Source: an uncultured Faecalibacterium sp. | GTDB taxonomy: Bacteria > Bacillota > Clostridia > Oscillospirales > Ruminococcaceae | NCBI GenBank assembly: GCA_934553285.1 | Contig: CAKTFD010000001.1 | Location: 34,251 to 98,250, forward strand | Direction of reading: 5' to 3' | Length of the DNA stretch: 64,000 bases | Part shown: in pieces, positions 25,991 through 34,238 of the stretch | How the letters are laid out: each line of letters begins with the position of its first letter | How positions within the stretch are numbered: position 1 is the first letter of the stretch | Notes under the pieces: generated by a model | Told to the model about the DNA's origin: nothing | Seen by the model: only the letters and a program-made list of their open reading frames with translations | Database searches by the model: none | Program-made: the position numbers and the translations under genes

Positions 25991-27447
25991 GGCTGTTTTC
26001 TCCCCTTTTTTCTCTTTTTCCAGATGTTGAATCCGTGCCGGGATAGCTGCCGGTAATCGCGGCGCAGGATGCCGTCCTCTGCAAGCGGCTGCTGTGGGAA
26101 TGGGTGCGGCGCAAGGTAGGGCACATCCAGCGCTTCGGTGCTGACGATGTTGAGCAAAAAACCAAAAAATGCCGCCGCCAAACCCACCGGCCCGGCGATC
26201 CCTGCCAGCAGCACCGTGCCGATGCGCAGCAGTGTGGCTGGCTCGTACAGGCCCGGGGTCACAAAGACCGCAATGGCTGTGATGCTGGCCACAAAGATGA
26301 CCGGGGTGCTCATAAGCCCGGTGGCAATGGCGGCATCCCCGATGATGAGCGCTGATACCAGACTGACCGAATGCCCCAGCGATTGCGGCATCCGCAGCCC
26401 TGCCTCCCGGATGATCTCCAGGATCAGGATCACGAGCAGCATCTCCGCAAACAGCGGCAGCGGGGTGGCTTTTTCCGCCGCCTCGATCTTATACAGCAGC
26501 TGCGGGGGCAGCAGTTCCGGCAGATAGACGGCCACGCATACAAAAACGCCCGGCAGGAACACCGTAAGATAGAAGGAAAAATATTTCAGCACCCGCAAAA
26601 AGGAGGAGAACACCGCCGTGGACGCGTAGTCGTCCAAACACTCGAACTGCTCGCTGAACAATGCGGGCAGCACCAGTGCCGAGGGGCTGCCGTTGACCAA
26701 AAGCACGATCCGGCCCTCGCACAATTTGGCTGCAGCCACTGCCGGGCGTTCCGTATAGTGCACCGGGGTAAAAAGCCTTGCTCTGCAGGGCAGCAGCCAG
26801 GGTACAAAGTAGCTGGAATCCAGCAGCAACTCCGGCTTTGCTGCGGCCAGTATCTGCCGTACCCGGCGCACCATGGCAGGGTCTGCCAGGTCCCGGCAGT
26901 AGCAAAGGGCGTACTCGGTATTGCATTGGGTATGCGCCTGCGCCACCTCCTGTACAAGGGTATCGGTGCGGACCAGACGGCGCAAAAGGCTCAGGTTCAC
27001 CCGCAGCAGATCCGCAAAGCCTTCCCTGCTGCCCCGCAAATTTCCCTCACCGGAAGGCTCCTGCACCGAGCGGAACTTTAACCCCTGCACCGAAAAGGCA
27101 ATGCCGCCGGCACACCCCTCCAGCAGCAGGACTGCCATGCCCGCCGTCAGCCGTTTTACAAGGTCCGGCATATCCTGCACCGGGGTGCGCTCGGCCGGAA
27201 AAGCGGAGCCATGCAGGATATGTGCAAATGCCTGCGTACCGCTCAGCTGTACACAGGCAGACTGACGGCTGGCGGCATCCAGCAAAAGCGCCCACAGAGA
27301 ATCCAGACTGGCCATGCCGTCAAACAATACGATGCAGCCCGGACAGCCGTACAGGACGATCTTCTTCGCATAATAATCGGCCGAAGCGCCAAACATATCA
27401 TCAAGCGCGGCCAGATTTTCGGCCAGGCTCTGGGATAGCTGCTGCAC
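25987..27447 (-). CDS. GerAA-type spore germination protein
   Basis: About 486 residues, normal for GerAA. A soluble N-terminal half (two domains) has AVLLLEGCAGGIAFSVQGLK, SREGFADLLRVNLSLLRRLV and IVLLVNGSPSALVLPALFSE, then a membrane domain with VFLPGVFVCVAVYLPELLPP, EMLLVILILEIIREAGLRMP and SLVSALIIGDAAIATGLMST, all typical. GerAA oligomerises in the inner spore membrane to form the ion channel opened by germinants. GTG at 27456 and ATG at 27453 are too close to AGGAG; GTG at 27447 has 8 bases spacing and is chosen. CATACTG at 27470-27476 (minus) resembles a sigma-G -10. Confidence 0.9.
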   Translation of the reverse strand: MQQLSQSLAENLAALDDMFGASADYYAKKIVLYGCPGCIVLFDGMASLDSLWALLLDAASRQSACVQLSGTQAFAHILHGSAFPAERTPVQDMPDLVKRLTAGMAVLLLEGCAGGIAFSVQGLKFRSVQEPSGEGNLRGSREGFADLLRVNLSLLRRLVRTDTLVQEVAQAHTQCNTEYALCYCRDLADPAMVRRVRQILAAAKPELLLDSSYFVPWLLPCRARLFTPVHYTERPAVAAAKLCEGRIVLLVNGSPSALVLPALFSEQFECLDDYASTAVFSSFLRVLKYFSFYLTVFLPGVFVCVAVYLPELLPPQLLYKIEAAEKATPLPLFAEMLLVILILEIIREAGLRMPQSLGHSVSLVSALIIGDAAIATGLMSTPVIFVASITAIAVFVTPGLYEPATLLRIGTVLLAGIAGPVGLAAAFFGFLLNIVSTEALDVPYLAPHPFPQQPLAEDGILRRDYRQLSRHGFNIWKKRKKGRKQP

Positions 27448-27530
27448 ACACATCACTCCTTTGTGTGTGCAGTATGCCCGCTTTGCCGTTGTGGAATACG
27501 CCGCGCATACCTGACCGGGAGGTTTTGTGT

Positions 27531-28223
27531 ATGAAACTGCTACTTTGCCGCACCATCATCCTATACCTGTGCGTCCTGTTTGCCATGCGGCTGATGGGCA
27601 AGCGCCAGCTGGGGGAGCTGCAGCCGGAGGAACTGGTATCCACCATCCTCATCTCCAACCTGGCATCCATCTCTATCGAGTCGGAGGATGTGCCCATCAC
27701 CGCCAGCCTGATCCCGCTGTTTTTGATCGCCGCGCTGGAGCTGCTGGGGTCGGTGATCAGTTTCCGCAGCCAGAAATTTTTCAACTTTCTTTCCGGGCGG
27801 CCCAAAACAGTCATTCTGGACGGAAAGATCGATCAGGATGCGCTACGGATGCTGCGGCTGACCACCGCTGACCTGATGGAGGCGCTGCGCGGCAAGGATA
27901 TCTTTGACCCGCGCAAAGTGTCCTACGCCGTGATCGAGACCAATGGCACCCTTTCGGCAGCGCTGCGCCCGGAGCAGGCACCGGTCACCCTGTCTGACCT
28001 GCAGTTGAAAGTACAGCAGACGCAGGCCACCATCCCCTTTGTGCTGGACGGGCAGGTGCTGGAAGATAACCTGCTCTGGTGCGGCAAAGACCATGCCTGG
28101 CTGGAGCGCACTGCCCAGGCCAACACCCTGCTGCCGGAGGAGATCCTGCTGCTGATCGGCAACGAGACCGAGGATTATTTTCTGCTGAAAAAAGAGAGCC
28201 GGCAGCCGGGAGGAAAACGATGA
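27531..28223 (+). CDS. DUF421 (YetF-like) membrane protein
   Basis: 230 residues. An N-terminal membrane part with LYLCVLFAMRLMGKRQLGEL and PEELVSTILISNLASI precedes the cytoplasmic DUF421 domain with FFNFLSGRPKTVILDGKID and VIETNGTLSAAL. The RLMGKRQ and E-L-V-ST-ILISNLAS patterns are the family hallmark. The biochemical role of DUF421 is poorly known. In spore formers several paralogues are made in the developing spore, and this gene is divergent from the Ger receptor with only about 80 bases between, so a spore role is plausible inference. GGGAGG precedes ATG. It overlaps the next gene by 4 bases. Confidence 0.88.
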   Translation: MKLLLCRTIILYLCVLFAMRLMGKRQLGELQPEELVSTILISNLASISIESEDVPITASLIPLFLIAALELLGSVISFRSQKFFNFLSGRPKTVILDGKIDQDALRMLRLTTADLMEALRGKDIFDPRKVSYAVIETNGTLSAALRPEQAPVTLSDLQLKVQQTQATIPFVLDGQVLEDNLLWCGKDHAWLERTAQANTLLPEEILLLIGNETEDYFLLKKESRQPGGKR

Positions 28224-28588
28224 AGCGGATCTATGCGTGTATCCTGATCGCAGCCGCCCTGCTGGGGGTATCCTTTTACAGCAGCGGCCGGGTGCAGGCC
28301 TTTGCAGAGGACATCTCGGCAGAGCTGGACTGCGCCATTGAGGCAGTGCGGCAAACGGACTACCCTACCGCCCGGCAGGCACTTGCCGAGGGCGCAGAGC
28401 TGTGCGACACCATGCGGGAGACCATGAGCCACCTGCTGCGCACCGCCGACTATACCGAACTGGAATCCGCCCTGCGGGCAGCGGACGGATACCTGGAGCA
28501 GAATGCCACAGAGGATGCGCTGGGCGAGCTGCGCCGCGCACAGGTAGAGGTAGAGCGGCTGGAGTGGCTTGCCCGGCGGCTGGTATGA
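28220..28588 (+). CDS. DUF4363-type protein
   Basis: 122 residues with an N-terminal signal/anchor helix (YACILIAAALLGVSFYSSG) and a helical extracytoplasmic part rich in Glu and Ala (ISAELDCAIEAVRQTDYPTA, ELRRAQVEVERLEWLARRLV). Such proteins are regularly encoded just after DUF421 genes in Clostridia, as here with a 4-base ATGA overlap, which suggests a membrane complex. Function unknown. A 3' fragment of the dispersed repeat starts 22 bases after the stop. Confidence 0.75.
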   Translation: MKRIYACILIAAALLGVSFYSSGRVQAFAEDISAELDCAIEAVRQTDYPTARQALAEGAELCDTMRETMSHLLRTADYTELESALRAADGYLEQNATEDALGELRRAQVEVERLEWLARRLV

Positions 28589-28609
28589 ACCGTTTTGGCA
28601 TCCTGCAGC

Positions 28610-28650
28610 TATGCCGCTTTGATAGGCACTGTTTTTGAAAATTGCGATAA
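28610..28650 (+). repeat. Dispersed MITE-like element, 3' fragment (copy C)
   Basis: Forty-one bases from TATGCCGCTTTGATAGGCAC to ATTGCGATAA match 63249-63289 at 39 of 41 positions, including the TGCC/GGCA hairpin and the TTGCGATAA end. The 5' half with the covarying stem is missing. It lies between the DUF4363 gene and its terminator. Confidence 0.75.
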
Positions 28651-28654
28651 AAGC

Positions 28655-28701
28655 AAAAAGGTGATGCAGCTTCCTGCTTGCGGAAACTGCATCACCTTTT
28701 T
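28655..28701. terminator. Bidirectional terminator between DUF4363 gene and tyrS
   Basis: AAAAAGGTGATGCAG (28655-28669) pairs perfectly with CTGCATCACCTTTTT (28687-28701). It serves the two convergent transcripts. Confidence 0.9.
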
Positions 28702-28718
28702 ATAAGTTTATAAGCGCC

Positions 28719-29939
28719 TTACAGCGTTACTTTATGGTAGATCTTTTTGCCCTTTTTGATCACGATGCCCTTGGCCAGCTGCTCTGCAGTAAAGCTGACA
28801 GTGGGCGCTGCGACCTTTTCACCGTCCACCAGAACACCGCCCTGGACGACCAGACGGCGTGCTTCGCCATTGGAGGCAGCCAGACCGGCCTTGACCATTA
28901 GGGACAGGATGCCGATGGAGCCATCGGTCAGGTCTGCTTCGGTCAGCTGGGTGCTGGGCATGTGCTCGGTATCCATCGCGTTGCCGCTGAACAGGGCGCG
29001 GGCAGCGTTCTGAGCCTTTTCGGCCTCCTCTTTGCCGTGCACCATGCTGGTCATCTCGTAGGCAAGGATCTCCTTGGCCTCGTTCAGGCGCTGATCCTTC
29101 CAGGTGCTCATCTCATCGATCTGCTCCAGCGGCAGGAAGGTGAGCATCCGGATGCACTTCATCACATCGGCATCACCCACATTGCGCCAGTACTGGTAGA
29201 ACTCGAAGGGGCTGGTCTTGTTGGGATCCAGCCAGACGGCATTGCCTGCGGTCTTGCCCATCTTTTTGCCCTGAGAGTCGGTCAGCAGCGTAACGGTCAT
29301 CGCATAGGCGTCCTTGCCCAGTTTACGGCGGATCAACTCAGTGCCGCCCAGCATGTTGCTCCACTGGTCATCGCCGCCAAACTGCATGTTGCAGCCGTAG
29401 TGCTGGAACATGTAGTAGAAGTCGTAGCTCTGCATGATCATGTAGTTGAACTCCAGGAAGGACAGGCCCTTCTCCATGCGCTGCTTGTAGCACTCGGCGC
29501 GCAGCATGTTGTTCACGGAGAAGCAGGCACCCACCTCGCGCAGCAGCTCAACATAGTTCAGATCGAGCAGCCAGTCGGCGTTGTTCACCATCAGTGCCTT
29601 GCCCTCAGAAAAATCGATGAACTTTTCCATCTGCTTTTTGAAGCATGCCGCGTTATGAGCGATATCGTCCTTGGTCAGCATCTTACGCATATCGGTACGG
29701 CCGGAGGGGTCGCCGATCATGGTGGTGCCGCCGCCGATCAGTGCGATGGGCTTGTTGCCGGCCAGCTGCAGGCGCTTCATCAGGGTCAGCGCCAGAAAAT
29801 GGCCTGCGGTCAGGCTGTCGGCAGTGCAGTCAAAGCCGATATAAAAGGTAGCCTTGCCATTGTTGATAAGGTCGATGATCTCCTCATCGGTGATCTGGGC
29901 CACCAGGCCGCGGGCCTTCAGTTCTTCGTACAGCGTCAT
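28719..29939 (-). CDS. tyrS: Tyrosyl-tRNA synthetase
   Basis: 406 residues, the usual bacterial length. Class I catalytic core: TFYIGFDCTADSLTAGHFLA carries the HIGH-like motif (variant AGH), FLEFNYMIMQSYDFYYM and GGDDQWSNMLGG bind tyrosine, and GKKMGKTAGNAVWL is the KMSKS loop. The C-terminal S4 domain (LVVQGGVLVDGEKV) binds the tRNA. It charges tRNA-Tyr in the cytoplasm. The gene is preceded by a T-box leader with a Tyr specifier, so it is induced when uncharged tRNA-Tyr accumulates. GGAGG lies before ATG. Confidence 0.97.
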   Translation of the reverse strand: MTLYEELKARGLVAQITDEEIIDLINNGKATFYIGFDCTADSLTAGHFLALTLMKRLQLAGNKPIALIGGGTTMIGDPSGRTDMRKMLTKDDIAHNAACFKKQMEKFIDFSEGKALMVNNADWLLDLNYVELLREVGACFSVNNMLRAECYKQRMEKGLSFLEFNYMIMQSYDFYYMFQHYGCNMQFGGDDQWSNMLGGTELIRRKLGKDAYAMTVTLLTDSQGKKMGKTAGNAVWLDPNKTSPFEFYQYWRNVGDADVMKCIRMLTFLPLEQIDEMSTWKDQRLNEAKEILAYEMTSMVHGKEEAEKAQNAARALFSGNAMDTEHMPSTQLTEADLTDGSIGILSLMVKAGLAASNGEARRLVVQGGVLVDGEKVAAPTVSFTAEQLAKGIVIKKGKKIYHKVTL

Positions 29940-29975
29940 GGGAAAAAACCTCCTGTTTTATGGGGCAGAGGAAAC

Positions 29976-30265
29976 AAAAACACCCTCTGCCAAAATAAAT
30001 TTGGCAGAGGGCGAGATAACTTCGCGGTACCACCTCTGTTTGCCGTTTCCTCACAGAAGCGGCCTTACGAGTGCACACCCCAGAGTAGAAGTGACACTCC
30101 TGCGTCTTTAACGCTCGCACGCGGCACAGCCTACTAGCACTTACGCATTCAGCCTGCAGCTCCGGGAGGTATTTCCCCTGCTGTTCTGTGATCCCTTGCA
30201 CCGACCGGGACTTCTCTGGACAGAACATTTCAGGGTACTTGTTCCCTTCATCGCCATTAACGATG
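29976..30265 (-). promoter_or_regulatory. Tyr T-box riboswitch leader
   Basis: Minus-strand RNA. The T-box AGGTGGTACCGCGAA is at 30021-30035; its UGGU pairs with the tRNA end and a discriminator A, as in tRNA-Tyr. Stem I contains an AAGUA loop-E sequence, the helix GTTCTGT/ACAGAAC, and GGAAATACC on its 3' side, where UAC (30169-30171) is the likely Tyr specifier. The terminator CCCTCTGCCAAA/TTTGGCAGAGGG (29983-30011) is followed by a T run before tyrS. Confidence 0.88.
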
Positions 30266-30268
30266 TCT

Positions 30269-30297
30269 ACTCTATCACAAGACGGCTGCCTTGTCAA
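30269..30297 (-). promoter_or_regulatory. Promoter of the tyrS T-box leader
   Basis: TTGACA (30292-30297), 17 bases and TAGAGT (30269-30274) on the minus strand, placed so that transcription starts at the 5' foot of stem I. Confidence 0.7.
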
Positions 30298-30333
30298 GTG
30301 CTGCAGGTCTGCATAAACAGACATTCCATCCGG

Positions 30334-32004
30334 TCAGCCGGTACGTTTGCGCTCCTGCAGCATCTCCCGTGCATTTGCGCGGGAAAGCTCGGTCACATGG
30401 TCGCCCGAGATCAGGCGGGCCAGTGCCTCTACGCGGCCGTTTTCGTCCAATGGATGGATCTCGGTATAGGTGCGCTCATTGGACACGTTTTTCTGGATGA
30501 GCAGATGACAATCGGCCAGTGCTGCGATCTGGGCCGTATGAGTGATACACAGGATCTGATGCCCCTGTGCGCTCTGGCGCAGCACCTCGCCGATGCGCCC
30601 GGCTGCTTTGCCGGAAACGCCGCTGTCGATCTCATCGTAGATGACAGTGGGCACAGCATCCTTATCCGCCATGGCATTTTTGATGGCCAGCGTGATGCGG
30701 CTCAGCTCGCCGCCGGATGCGATCTTTGCAAGCGGCTTAGGAGCCTCGCCGGGGTTTGTGGAGATATAAAACTCCACGCTGTCCTGCCCGTGGCTGGCCA
30801 GCGGGCCGCTGGTATGCCGCAGGGTCATGCGCACGCCCGGCATATTCAAAAAATCCAGCGTGCCGGAAATACGGGCGTTCAGCTCCTCAAACGCTTTCAG
30901 GCGGGTCTGGGTCAGGGCTTCTGCCTTTTCCCGCGCCTGCGCGTAAAGACGCATTTTTTCTGCCTGCAGCGCATCGTAGCGCTGCTGAGAGTGCTGGATA
31001 TTATCCAGCTCCTCCCGGGCATGCTGCCCAAAGGCGATCACATCCTCAACGGTGCTGCCGTACTTGCGTTTCAGCCGGTACAGCAGATCCAGCCGCTGCT
31101 CCACCTCATCCAGCTCCGCATCGTTGGTATCGTAGGCATCCAGCCGCCCGATCAGGTCAGCTGCCACATCCTTGGCATTATAGTAAAGATCCAGCAGCTG
31201 CCCGGCAGCAGCGGCAAGCGCGGGGTCCAGCTGTGCTGCAGTGTCCACTGCGTTGGACGCTTCGCCCAGCAGATCTACAGCTCCGGCAGCATCATCGCTG
31301 CCAGAAAGCAGTGCATAGCTCTGCGCCAGACGATCCCGGATGGCAGACGCATTGGCCAGCACCTTCCGGCGGTTTTCCAGCGTCTGCTCCTCCCCGGCGG
31401 TCAGCCCGGCGTCTTCGATCTCCTGTACCTGATACTGCAGCAGATCGATCTTACGCTGTTTTTCAGCTTCATCGGTAATAAGTGCATCCAGCTCCCGCTT
31501 GACCCGGACCAGCTCCCGGTACAGGGTATAGTACGCCTGAAAAACGGTGCGGTTCTGCGCATAGTCATCCAGGATGCCCAGATGATGCGCCGGATTGAGC
31601 AGGCCAACGGAATCGTGCTGCCCATTGATATTGATCAGGCCGCCGCACAATTCCCGCAGAACGGCTGCTGTGGCAGGCATCCCGTTGATGCGGCAGCTGC
31701 TTTTGCCCTCGGCTGTGATCTCGCGGCTGAGCAAAAGGGCATCCGAACGCTCGTAGCCGGACTGTTCCAGTTTATCCAGAACTGCGGACGGCACCTGCTC
31801 AAACGCTGCGCGGATCACCGCCTTTGCAGCCCCGGTACGCACCAGATCTTTAGAAGTGCGGTTGCCCAGGATCGCATTGATGGAATCGATCAGGATGGAT
31901 TTACCCGCGCCGGTCTCACCGGTCAGGACATTCAGCCCCGGTTCAAAGTGCACTTCGGCCTTCTGGATCACGGCAACATTTTCAATTTGCAGGCTGCTCA
32001 GCAT
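30334..32004 (-). CDS. recN: DNA repair protein RecN
   Basis: 556 residues, SMC-like ATPase of double-strand break repair. MLSSLQIENVAVIQKAEVHF starts the N-terminal ATPase half, with Walker A GETGAGKSILID. A long coiled coil occupies the middle (about 150-370), and the C-terminal half has the ABC signature SGGELSRITLAIKNAM and Walker B VIYDEIDSGVSGKAA. RecN gathers broken DNA ends for RecA. The gene is last in the asp23-to-recN operon, 18 bases after argR, and argR-recN is a usual Firmicutes pair. Confidence 0.96.
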   Translation of the reverse strand: MLSSLQIENVAVIQKAEVHFEPGLNVLTGETGAGKSILIDSINAILGNRTSKDLVRTGAAKAVIRAAFEQVPSAVLDKLEQSGYERSDALLLSREITAEGKSSCRINGMPATAAVLRELCGGLININGQHDSVGLLNPAHHLGILDDYAQNRTVFQAYYTLYRELVRVKRELDALITDEAEKQRKIDLLQYQVQEIEDAGLTAGEEQTLENRRKVLANASAIRDRLAQSYALLSGSDDAAGAVDLLGEASNAVDTAAQLDPALAAAAGQLLDLYYNAKDVAADLIGRLDAYDTNDAELDEVEQRLDLLYRLKRKYGSTVEDVIAFGQHAREELDNIQHSQQRYDALQAEKMRLYAQAREKAEALTQTRLKAFEELNARISGTLDFLNMPGVRMTLRHTSGPLASHGQDSVEFYISTNPGEAPKPLAKIASGGELSRITLAIKNAMADKDAVPTVIYDEIDSGVSGKAAGRIGEVLRQSAQGHQILCITHTAQIAALADCHLLIQKNVSNERTYTEIHPLDENGRVEALARLISGDHVTELSRANAREMLQERKRTG

Positions 32005-32022
32005 GGTTTGGTTCTCCTACCG

Positions 32023-32511
32023 TCATCTTTGCCCCACATAGCGGGACAGCTCTGAACAAATGGTCTTGGCATCGCGCTCCGAGCGCGCCACGATCAGGAA
32101 CGTGTCGTCGCCGGAAAGGGTGCCGACCACGTTTTTCCACTGCAGGGCGTCAAAAACCTCGCAGGCCGCGTTTGCCATGCCGGAGTAGCATTTTACCAGC
32201 ACAACATGCCCGGCGTAGTCCACGCTCAGAACAGATTCCCGGAAAATGGTCTCAAAGCGGCCCTGCGTTTTGGGGTTGAAGCTCTCGTTCCGGCTGGAAA
32301 CATAGCGATACCCCTCTGTGGTTGCGGCCTTGACCAGGCACAGCTCCCGGATATCGCGGGAAACGGTGGCCTGCGTTACGTCAAACCCCTCGTTCCGCAG
32401 GTGCTCCAGCAGCACCTCCTGGCGGCTGATCGGATGTTCCTGCACAAGACGCAGGATCGTCTGCAGACGTTCCGCCTTGGTTTTTGTTTCTTCTTTGCGG
32501 CTGCGTGCCAT
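32023..32511 (-). CDS. argR: Arginine repressor
   Basis: 162 residues. The N-terminal winged helix reads LVQEHPISRQEVLLEHLRN and DVTQATVSRDIRELCLVK; the C-terminal arginine-binding hexamer domain has GTLSGDDTFLIVARSE, the conserved GTxxGDDT motif that binds L-arginine. It represses arginine synthesis genes and can activate catabolic ones. No arginine genes are in the window; the position between nadK and recN is structural, common to Firmicutes. GGGGAGG precedes ATG. Confidence 0.95.
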   Translation of the reverse strand: MARSRKEETKTKAERLQTILRLVQEHPISRQEVLLEHLRNEGFDVTQATVSRDIRELCLVKAATTEGYRYVSSRNESFNPKTQGRFETIFRESVLSVDYAGHVVLVKCYSGMANAACEVFDALQWKNVVGTLSGDDTFLIVARSERDAKTICSELSRYVGQR

Positions 32512-32531
32512 CTCAAAAATCGCCTCCCCTG

Positions 32532-33383
32532 TTATTGTCTTTTGCGCAGTTTCCGGTCAATGGCCTGGAACTGGTCTGCGCGGCCAAAGGTTATCAGCTT
32601 GACATTCTGATCAGACAGGCGGATCTCTGCCGTGGCACCGGCCTTGAGCGGGTAGCCCGCTCCGCCATCGCAGCTGATGAACACCTCATCGTCTGCCACC
32701 TGCCCTACACAGACATTGAGCTTGCGCTCCTGGGCAAACACCATGGCCGGGCTGGCCAGGCTATGGGGGCAGATAGGGGTAACCACCACGCCTTTCGTCT
32801 GCGAATCCAGGATCGGGCCGCCGGCTGCCAGCGAATAGGCGGTGGAGCCTGTAGGGGTAGCCACGATGACACCATCGCCACGGTAGTGCTCTACCAGAAT
32901 GTCGTCACAATAAATGCTGAAATCGATGGCCTGCTGCAAACGCCCCTTTGTTACCACGACATCGTTGAGGGCATGTCCCTCCCAGCCATCCTGGCCGAGC
33001 ACGCGGACATACAGCAGCATCCGGTTATCCAGCCGGAACTCTCCACGGGCCACAGCGGCCAGCTTGGTCTCCATTTCGCTGATCTCGCAGGTAGCCAGAA
33101 ACCCGCAGCGCCCCAGATTGATGCCAAGAATAGGCTTTGCATACCGGAGCGAAAGATTTGCCTCGTGCAGGATGGTCCCATCTCCGCCGATGGTCAGGAT
33201 CACATCGGCGCGTTCCAGACACTGCTCCTGCGGCAGATAGATGACCCCCACGGTGCTGCAGCTCTCCCGCAGAGAATCACACATCAGGACCGCTGCGCCA
33301 TGGGTCAGCAGGATCTGCGCTGCACGCAGGGCAGTCTCACTGGCAGAGCTTTTGCCCGGATTGGGCGAAATATAGATCGTCAT
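32532..33383 (-). CDS. nadK: NAD kinase
   Basis: 283 residues. It phosphorylates NAD+ to NADP+ in the cytoplasm. DVILTIGGDGTILHEANLS carries the GGDGT motif with the catalytic Asp, GINLGRCGFLATCE follows, then HALNDVVVTKG with the conserved NE/D segment and DGVIVATPTGSTAYSLAAGG. Domain order and length are normal. It sits between tlyA and argR, as in many Clostridia. AAAGGAG lies before ATG. Confidence 0.95.
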   Translation of the reverse strand: MTIYISPNPGKSSASETALRAAQILLTHGAAVLMCDSLRESCSTVGVIYLPQEQCLERADVILTIGGDGTILHEANLSLRYAKPILGINLGRCGFLATCEISEMETKLAAVARGEFRLDNRMLLYVRVLGQDGWEGHALNDVVVTKGRLQQAIDFSIYCDDILVEHYRGDGVIVATPTGSTAYSLAAGGPILDSQTKGVVVTPICPHSLASPAMVFAQERKLNVCVGQVADDEVFISCDGGAGYPLKAGATAEIRLSDQNVKLITFGRADQFQAIDRKLRKRQ

Positions 33384-33418
33384 ACCGGTTTCTCCTTTGC
33401 TGGCAGCTGGGTCTTATT

Positions 33419-34222
33419 TTAACGGTCCAGCGTGGTGTGGCTTGCTGCCACGACCTGGGCAGCAGCTTCATCCTCCAGCACGGCGGGCTGGTCGCTCTTC
33501 TGCACGAACATCAGGTACTCGATATTGCCTTCCGGCCCCTTGACCGGGCTGTAATCCAGTCCACGCACTACAAAGCCGTTCTCAGCGGCGTAGGACATGG
33601 CATTGTGCAGCACCTCGCGGTGGACTGCAGGATCCCGCACCACACCGTTTTTGCCCACTTTCTCGCGCCCGGCTTCAAACTGCGGCTTGACCAGGCACAC
33701 GCCCATGGCATCCGGGGTGGTGATGCGCTGCGCCACCGGGAAGATATGATGCAAAGAGATAAAGGAAACATCCACGCTGAAAAACTCGATGGGTTCTGCC
33801 AGGTCTTCGGGGGTAACATAGCGGATGTTCGTGCGCTCCATGTTCACCACGCGGGCATCCGTGCGCAGGCTCCATGCCAGCTGCCCATAACCCACATCCA
33901 CGGCATACACCTTTACCGCGCCATTTTGCAGCATACAATCGGTAAAGCCGCCTGTGGACGCACCGATATCCATGCAGACCTTGCCCTCTGGGGTAAGCGG
34001 GAAGCACTTCATGGCTTTTTCCAGTTTCAGGCCACCACGGCTGACATAGCCGATATCATGGCCGCGCACTTCCACTACAGCATCGTCCTTGATCATCTCG
34101 CCGGCCTTGTCCACCTTTTGCTGGTTGACAAACACCACGCCTGCCATGATAAGGGCTTTCGCACGCTCCCGGCTCTGCACAAGACCGTTCTGCACAAGAT
34201 ATTGATCCAACCGAATTTTCAC
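33419..34222 (-). CDS. tlyA: TlyA-family RNA 2'-O-methyltransferase
   Basis: 267 residues, start GTG at 34222 after AAAGGAG. An N-terminal S4 RNA-binding domain (IRLDQYLVQNGLVQSRERAK, AGVVFVNQQKVDKAG) is followed by an FtsJ/RrmJ-like methyltransferase with SAM motif CMDIGASTGGFTDCMLQNGA and FFSVDVSFISLHHIFPV. Family members methylate ribose in 16S or 23S rRNA; some are described as haemolysins. In Firmicutes the gene is the usual neighbour of dxs, as here. Confidence 0.92.
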   Translation of the reverse strand: MKIRLDQYLVQNGLVQSRERAKALIMAGVVFVNQQKVDKAGEMIKDDAVVEVRGHDIGYVSRGGLKLEKAMKCFPLTPEGKVCMDIGASTGGFTDCMLQNGAVKVYAVDVGYGQLAWSLRTDARVVNMERTNIRYVTPEDLAEPIEFFSVDVSFISLHHIFPVAQRITTPDAMGVCLVKPQFEAGREKVGKNGVVRDPAVHREVLHNAMSYAAENGFVVRGLDYSPVKGPEGNIEYLMFVQKSDQPAVLEDEAAAQVVAASHTTLDR

Positions 34223-34238
34223 AGATCATTTTCTCCTT

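Noticed and set aside
24243..26165. A 640-codon open frame running from the gerAC-like gene back through gerAB
   Set aside because: The upstream two thirds lack similarity to anything, overlap gerAB in another frame, and the ATG at 25202 with ATGA overlap explains the C subunit.
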